DNA of 64,000 nt from Camellia lanceoleosa. Taxonomy: Eukaryota; Streptophyta; Magnoliopsida; Ericales; Theaceae. Positions 58,030-64,000 of this stretch are shown piece by piece. The stretch spans positions 80,836,847-80,900,846 of the forward strand of contig CM045770.1 in the NCBI GenBank assembly GCA_025200525.1, written 5' to 3'. Under the pieces are notes generated by a model. That model did no database searches. It was not told where the DNA came from and saw nothing but the letters and a program-made list of their open reading frames with translations. How positions within the stretch are numbered: the first letter of the stretch is position 1; each line of letters opens with the position of its first letter. A program made the position numbers and the translations under genes.

Positions 58030-58565
58030 CTGGATCATTTTCCTTCTTTTAATTTCATACAGATATCCTCAAGTATACTTCTATCTTATCCAAGCCGTAG
58101 GATATCTGGAGGTAGTTGCTTCAGTGTATTTTACAATTAAGTGTATTAAAAAAAAAAATTACACATTAAAAATCTTATGATTTTAATTATTAATATTTAT
58201 AAATTTCATAATTAATTTGTAATTTTTTTAAAAAAATTACATTGATATCTGTATTATTATTATTAAAAGTGAACAACTCACTTGGTATCCATCAACTTCT
58301 TTATCTCCTTTTTACCAAGTGGTCTTCTCTCTTTGCACCAAATGCCGATTTTTCCATTCAAAAAGAAAAAAAAAGGTGTAATGCTAGAGATCAAAAAAAA
58401 TTCTACCAAAGTGGATCCCGTTTGGGTTCTTGAGACATTTGATAGAAATTTTGAAATTTTTTTTAAAGTCTAGCATTTTTGAAAAAATAATAGTTACAAT
58501 TAGAGCATAAGACTTAAACCCATCGATTGACTTAATAAAGAACACTTTCACCACTTAAACAACAT
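58030..58565. other. AT-rich spacer, no gene seen
   Basis: Noncoding, poly-A and poly-T rich sequence. Small open frames at 58242-58473 have no supporting start context, family resemblance or composition change. Confidence 0.5.
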
Positions 58566-58730
58566 AAATGCTACGCATCATGAAATAAATATCATGAAAA
58601 GTTTCAAGAAACTAATCCAAAGGTTATTGTATAACATAGAATAAAACACTACAAACACTATAAACTAATCTAAGAGTAGAGAATCTTCATGAAGACTTTT
58701 CATGATACATCTTTCATGATACCTAACATT
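58566..58730. mobile_element. Degenerate copy of the ATGYTAG..ATCATGA MITE
   Basis: Ends AATGCTACGCATCATGAAA (left) and TTTCATGATACCTAACATT (right, inverted) resemble those of the MITE at 18652-18812. The interior shares stretches such as AATCCAAAGGTT and GAGAATCTTC. This copy is more decayed and I cannot fix its TSD. Non-coding. Confidence 0.6.
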
Positions 58731-58733
58731 ATG

Positions 58734-59327
58734 CATTTATATTTTAAGCACACCCAAACGGGTGGGCTCACACCCCTAATATAATTAAAAAAAATAACAA
58801 TCCAGTTGATTTTTAAAAAATAATTATAAATAAATAATAAATTTTATAAATACTAATAATTAAAATTATAAACATTTTCATGATTTTATAATACATTTCC
58901 CTTGTTACCACTGAATGATAATATCCCATATACAATTTTCCCTTTTTAAAAGTAAAGGAGAATTACTATAAAAAAAAATTTGAAAAAAAATATATATATA
59001 TCTACCAGCACCCAAAAATTATTCTTTCACTCCACATGACTATAAAAAATTTTATTATAATTTTAGCACCTAAAAAATATTCTTCCGACCCCACATGACC
59101 ATAAAAATTTTTATCAGTAGCTTAACTATTCATAAAATTCTATTTCTACCGCCACTGCTTACCTCCCAAACCCTAATCTTAACCCTCCCTACCCCCATCC
59201 AACCAATCACCCACCACAACAGATCAAACCGCTGCCCGCTAGCCTCTTCCACAGCTCCAGCAGCCACCCAGTCCTTCACTACAACCCCCAACCCCACAAC
59301 CACACCCCATAGCTCTTAAAAATAATT
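58734..59327. other. AT-rich intergenic spacer
   Basis: Homopolymer-rich sequence with no supported gene. The Pro/Thr-rich open frame at 59095-59319 is a C-rich stretch without gene signals, so I leave it uncalled. A short hairpin-like CACCCAAACGGGTGGGC run lies near 58751. Confidence 0.5.
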
Positions 59328-59548
59328 GGGCAAATTACATATACCCCTGAAGTTTGAAAAATTACAAATTCCTCCCTGAATACTATATTTGCATAACAAA
59401 TTAAAAGATAATTTGTTATGAAATTTAAATCTCAGGGGACAAATTGTTATAAAAATACAAACCTTAAGGGGCGAGATGTAATTTTCAAAACCTCAGGGGG
59501 ATATTTGTAATTTAACCAAACCTCAACGGAGATATATGTAATTTGCCC
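59328..59548. mobile_element. MULE-type MITE
   Basis: A 221-bp element whose ends are inverted copies beginning GGGCAAATTACATATA. Perfect 9-bp target duplications AAAATAATT lie at 59319-59327 and 59549-59557. A 9-bp TSD with a TIR starting in G points to the Mutator-like superfamily. The interior has no coding capacity and contains CAGGGG-type stretches on both sides of a central AT-rich part, as in other short hairpin MITEs. Confidence 0.88.
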
Positions 59549-59557
59549 AAAATAATT

Positions 59558-60090
59558 TGTTAAATTTTTTGTTAGTTTTCACAAAATTTATTTATTAAAA
59601 AAAAGACACAATTAATGACAATAATTTTTTTTTATAAAAAAGTCGTATTTTGTTTTAAAATGATTATTTATCACATCATTCTGTATAAAAAAATAACAAT
59701 AATAAAAATCTGTATGAATTCTATATGAGGTTTGAAACCATTATGGAATATTTACGCATCAGTATGTGGCAACCAAACTGTTCAAAACTACATCAATAAA
59801 ACTCCAATTACTTCTCAACACATATTGAACTAATCTTTTTCTTTTTTTATATATATCAGACATATCAAAGTAATCAGACCCACCCCATAAAATATGCAAA
59901 AGCTAGTCACAGAAAACTGAAGCCAAAGAAACAATTAAGAGGCCAGAAAATCAAAATTCTCGCCAAAAAAATAAATTAAAATACAAAAAGCCCATCAACA
60001 ACAGACAAACAAAAACCTAATATACACACGTGGACACACACCACGAGAAAAACAAATCGCAGGGCACACACACACTCACACACCTTATAC
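59558..60090 (-). other. VPS41 3' UTR and downstream flank
   Basis: This is AT-rich DNA directly downstream (minus sense) of the VPS41 stop. The part next to the stop (about 59850-60090) is richer in unique sequence and is probably 3' UTR. No canonical AATAAA (TTTATT on the plus strand) lies close to the stop; the nearest I noticed is near 59587. No gene is seen. Confidence 0.45.
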
Positions 60091-63000
60091 TCAACTTGAA
60101 GCTGTGGTACACAAAATACAACGCATCCGAGGGGCACCTGAAGCAGTATTACCATCCTCGTCATCATCATCAACATCACCATCACCATTTTCGTATTGAT
60201 AATACAATTCCGTGTCCCGAGAAGTAGGTCTGGCTGCCTCTTTCTTGGCAAGAACCGCATTGGTAGAATCCACAAGACAAGTTGTGTGATACGCGTGACA
60301 GCAAAAGAATACAATGATTGATACATTCTGTATAGAGAAGGGATCAAAACAAATGCAACACCTTCCACCTCCCCTAGTTTTCGACTTAACCTCCGTGATT
60401 TTCATGATCTCAGTCTGAGAAGCCCTACTACTACTGTCATTCCTTTTAGCTCGTGTTTCGTCTTCTTCATTGCTCAAGTAAATGGCACGCCTTGCTTCTT
60501 TATAGTATTTGAGCAACAGGTTAACACAATCAGCCTGCCATTTTAAAAGTAACGCCAAATTGTCAATTTTCAATCAGTTTTAAAAGGAGGAAATCAAGAA
60601 AGTACTGCAAGGAATAATCGTACACGAAGCGTAGTAGTACCTTAAGAATATCATTACATCCATGTCTAAGAGAAGTTTCTGTTCTGTAGTCTGTTATGAT
60701 TTTGACTAGGCGATCCCTCAGTCTGAAAAGTAAAAGTCATATATGGGTCCAATAATTGTAGAGAAGATGAAAGGGTGTAAACACTCCTTACTTCCATAAC
60801 AAAGATATGGTCGACAAAATTATTACATTTTTCAACTCAAAAAAGAGAGTTTTCTATGCATGCACATGGAACAAATACAAAAGGAAACAAAAAGAACCAA
60901 CTAGAAAGTAAAAAGTTGGATGAAAATTGTAAGAAGCGGAGAAAAATATGTCAAAGAAAATATATTTTTAAGCACAAGATTTTATACAATTTTCCAGTAA
61001 AAACATCAAAGTAATGTATTTAAACAAGCATAAGAATGATATGTGATGATGCAGTTCATAACACAACAGAGAATGCAAATTTAAACAAGACATAACTCGT
61101 AAAAATGATTGGTATGATTTCAGGTTGTTTTGAATCAGAGTCCATAATTTCTACGACATGCTGCTAGCTTTGATAAATTTATGCTTTATTAAGTTGAGCC
61201 AAGGTATTATGGTCAAACTGTTTTTATTTTTGAATTTTGGTAAGTCTATATAAATTCTCTTTATCAAACTAGCTAAATATTTTGTTAAATTTTAGCTAAA
61301 AAGCTACTTTCTATTTTACTTTTTTAAATCACTCTCCAAAAATTCTCTATTTTTTCTCTATTCTTTTTAAATATTCATTTTATTCTTTTTAATTTAAAAT
61401 TCTTTTCTATGAACTCAATACAACCAACTCCAAAATATCAGAAGTAATATATTATTTTAATGTTTGGCTAGTAAAAACCACTACTACATTTGTTGAGCCT
61501 AAAGTACCAAAATTAAAATACCAAACTTGATAACTAGTTTGATGGGAGTAGAGAATTTGGTGATTTACTCACTAATTTAGCTAAAAAATTGAAATAGCTA
61601 GTTAGATGGCAATGCTCTTAAGTTCTAACAGCATTTTGAAGTAGCTAAGAGTCTACATATAGTAATGCAATTCTCTCAATCCAATGAACATCAGTCTAGA
61701 GAATTTTCAGGAGCTTTGAAGTTTTAATCGGGAGTGTGCGTGATGCAACTATAACCTTAGCTATGATGCCTAGAGGACCCAAGGAGAGCTTCCCAGGATC
61801 TTCTTCTCATCTTTCTTTTCAAAGTACCTCAAAAATAAATTCACCACTCCACCACCCTGACCCTAAGAAACACCAACCAGTCCCTATATTCTGTTTACCA
61901 TGTCAGACCAGAAACATTGTCTTCATTACCTAATGAAGATAACAAAACCATTTGAGCTAGTTCGCAAAATACCTCAGAATTTTACTTTTCAGCATATATA
62001 TATATATTTCATTTATTTGTCTTAATGAAGGAATTGAGTGAGTGATTCAAGGATAATTCCTATACCCATTTACGAGAAGAGATATGGATAATTTTGTATC
62101 TTAAAATTCTGTTGCCAATAAAAAAATAAATTCTCCTAACAATTTTGTTCTTTTCATATAAAATTAGGCAATGCTATTGCCACGGATAAATGGTTCTGTA
62201 TCCTAGGAAAAACTATTCCTGAATCATTTCCATTTATGAGGCTCTGGGATGCCTGCCTTACAATTTCCATAGAGCATGAAAACCTTAAAATCCATACCTT
62301 AATAGATATGAAATTCCCATCCTTCAAAAGAAGACAGACATTGTCATTGAGGGATTCTTCATGGAGTAAAAAAAATTATCAAAGGTCAACATGTAGCACA
62401 TAAGAAAAGTGATAGATTTATGTGTACACAGAATCAGATTTTCTGAACTTTCGGTATAATAATAATATGATATATCAGCTTTAATAAAAGTAGTATAATG
62501 TCCCTATCTAGGACTAACGGTATCAATATCCATTGGTTAATGTTCATGCTACAAAAAGCATATCTACCATAAAATATCAGAGGCTAATTTCAAATTGAAC
62601 CAGCACACACTTACGTATTACAGCAGGTAAATCATTATCTTATTTATTTATCTAGTTTTGGTAAATAAAAGTTTAGGTGAGGGGAGGCTACCCCAGTCCA
62701 AGTCCAAGGCCAAGGCAAGCCGCAGCCTTAGCAAGGACTTACATTGGATTTATAGATTGCCCACCAAGGAGGACTGCTGGTAGCAGGAATCGAACCGAAG
62801 CCTTGAAGGCGAAGAGTCTGATCCTTACCAACTCAGCCAACCTCCGTTGGCTTAAATCATTATCTTATAGTTCCCTCTAAATTACAGGCAATGGCTGAGA
62901 AGTAGCCTCTGACCAGCGTCTTATAGAAAATTAGCAGTTAATTAAAAAGCATAACACATGCAACCTAGCAGGAAGCTATAAGAAAACCATGATGTTAAGC

Positions 63001-63792
63001 AAGTTATTAACCTCCAATCAAAACAAACTCTTTCATCCATAAGGAGAACTCAACACAGATGGACTGTTTAATTGAACACCAAAAGTTGACCCTAAAAAAC
63101 AGAAGAAACGTCTAAAAGAACTGCTAACATAAAAGCATTTTATGATCATACGAACCGAGGTATCTCGAGGCCATTGGGCACTATATTTACAATATAGAGA
63201 GGATCAAGATTGCCAACAGTGTGCTCCAGCAACACTCCCACCTGCCAGTTAGCAGAAACATACATGAAAACTTGCAAAAGAAACATTTGAAGATTTGCAG
63301 TGATTATGTTTTCATGTGTATTTAATAAGGAAAATCAGTCCAGACAGTACCATTTCAGGTTTATGAAAACACTGCTTTATCAATTCTTCCCAAAGTTCAT
63401 CATCATGCTGCATACTCACAAATTCTATAGCCTGTACAAGGTCATGACATTAATACTATCACCACTGAACTTCGATGTTACATAAAAATGACAACCTAGA
63501 TGAAAAATGGAAAGTACCTCTTCAATGTCCCCTAATTTATTTATGATAACCACAAGGGCTTGTCTTGGATTTCCCATTCTTCCAAGGATGAAAACTTGCT
63601 CTCTCAATAGATCTCTTCTGACACAAATTTCATACGCCTGAGATAAGATTGCAGAAACTATTAACACAAAGGTAAATCATGGAGAAATGATCTACAGCCA
63701 TTTACTGTGCCAACCTTCTCAAGTGTATAGTGCTGACTACTGCGAAGAAATGGAAGCAACATTTTTTGATCATAGTCTGCATAAAGCTCCAC
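60091..63792 (-). CDS. VPS41: VPS41, C-terminal part (HOPS complex subunit), 6 exons, 5' end outside window
   Basis: Six minus-strand exons, in transcript order 63715-63792, 63518-63637, 63351-63431, 63156-63241, 60641-60722 and 60091-60534, all bounded by GT-AG and all in phase, give about 296 C-terminal residues. The first five carry the end of the clathrin-heavy-chain-repeat region (e.g. VELYADYDQKMLLPFLRSS, then LRDRLVKIITDYRTETS). The last exon carries a RING-H2-type finger: RCCICFDPF, then FFCCHAYHTTC, then MRCILC before the stop at 60091-60093. In this family, known from yeast and Arabidopsis, VPS41 is a HOPS subunit that tethers late endosomes to the vacuole. An acidic run (DGDVDDDDEDGN) lies between the RING halves. 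Introns are 77-109 bp except one of 2433 bp (60723-63155) that holds a SINE. The N-terminal WD40 part lies beyond 64000. No frameshift or internal stop is seen, so the gene looks functional. Confidence 0.95.
62644..62852 (-). mobile_element. tRNA-derived SINE in a VPS41 intron
   Basis: Read on the minus strand, the head carries a pol III A-box-like stretch (GGCTGAGTTGGTAAG) followed by a B-box (GGTTCGATTCC), then an unrelated body and an AT-rich tail near 62644. A 16-bp direct repeat, TAAATCATTATCTTAT, flanks it exactly (62628-62643 and 62853-62868), the long target-site duplication expected of LINE-mobilised insertion. Length is 209 bp. It is in the same orientation as the host gene. The head and body resemble the plant Au-type SINEs, but I assign the family only tentatively. 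Confidence 0.88.
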
Positions 63793-64000
63793 CTAGTACA
63801 GTTTGTAAACAATAGCAAATTTGTCAAATATTGCATGCAACATAATGCATGAAATTATAGGCATGTGTCATACAATAAATACATGGAAATAACAGGCAAT
63901 CACCTTGTTTGGTTTAACTCAGTTTTCTGAAAATTGAGTTTTTTGTTTTCCGTGATTTTTTTGTTTTTAGCATTTTTTTATAATATTTTACGCAATTTTT
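63793..64000 (-). other. VPS41 intron, cut by window end
   Basis: The sequence upstream (minus sense) of the acceptor at 63793-63794 is noncoding and AT-rich. From about 63910 it contains a TTTGGTTTAACTCAGTTTTCTG stretch like the start of a small TIR element, but only one end is inside the window. No exon is visible here. Confidence 0.6.

Noticed and set aside
57364..58038. Overlapping 96-224-aa open frames on both strands
   Set aside because: GAAGAAG- and CGACGACG-rich sequence inside a TIR element opens all frames; no domain is recognisable.
59976..60368. 130-aa minus-strand ORF and a plus-strand ORF at 60030-60227
   Set aside because: Both are other-frame shadows of the VPS41 last exon and its 3' UTR.
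62770..62852. tRNA gene
   Set aside because: A and B boxes are present but the sequence continues into a SINE body with a TSD and does not form a full cloverleaf.
62677..62880. 67-aa open frame
   Set aside because: It lies within the SINE on the opposite strand and ends in its TSD.

Overview
This is eukaryotic nuclear DNA from a flowering plant, probably a eudicot. The evidence is short GT-AG introns in a recognisable plant VPS41 gene, a pseudogene of a BLUS1-type plant kinase, Ty3/gypsy and Ty1/copia retrotransposons with plant-type features, Stowaway/PIF/hAT/MULE-type MITEs and a tRNA-derived SINE. I cannot name the species. The window is AT-rich and dominated by transposons. Only two stretches look like functional host genes: the 3' part of VPS41 at the right edge, and an orphan first exon near 55.8 kb.

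1-19 kb: a nested-insertion stack inside a minus-strand BLUS1-like kinase pseudogene. Its start codon is at 18993-18995 and pieces remain at 18958-18995, 18324-18407 and 11945-12111. An Athila-like gypsy element ending at 11944 entered the kinase domain and was itself hit by two solo LTRs (31-2337, 3518-6615). A third solo LTR (12112-18323) split the kinase exon. It holds an unclassified element (about 13398-17124), which in turn holds a fourth solo LTR (13618-16101). A hAT-type element (18408-18949) carrying a smaller MITE sits in the first codons. Target-site duplications and the kinase reading frame support the junctions.

19-37 kb: very AT-rich, noncoding, repeat-built DNA. It holds a dispersed 133-bp A-rich tandem repeat, a TCTATCTGTTCAAATTTT-type repeat, a TIR element family with a second copy at 57.5 kb, a remarkable 2.95-kb foldback element made of palindromic tandem units (25377-28331), two PIF/Harbinger-like MITEs, and a 0.5-kb-arm inverted repeat with Helitron-like terminal signals (31286-36125).

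37.8-55.4 kb: a Ty1/copia element on the minus strand (37832-55368, both LTRs and a near-perfect TSD). Its gag-pol is interrupted by a complete but decayed Ty3/gypsy Tekay-type chromovirus on the plus strand (42626-52943, both LTRs, PBS, PPT, chromodomain-like C-terminus).

55.4-60 kb: a putative minus-strand promoter and first exon (55745-55867), a Stowaway end, a second copy of the TIR family, and MULE-type and other MITEs.

60.1-64 kb: six 3'-proximal exons of VPS41 (HOPS complex subunit), minus strand, with a SINE in the large intron. The window ends inside a further intron.

Functionally only VPS41 is clearly a working gene here. Everything else records transposon activity, solo-LTR formation and decay.
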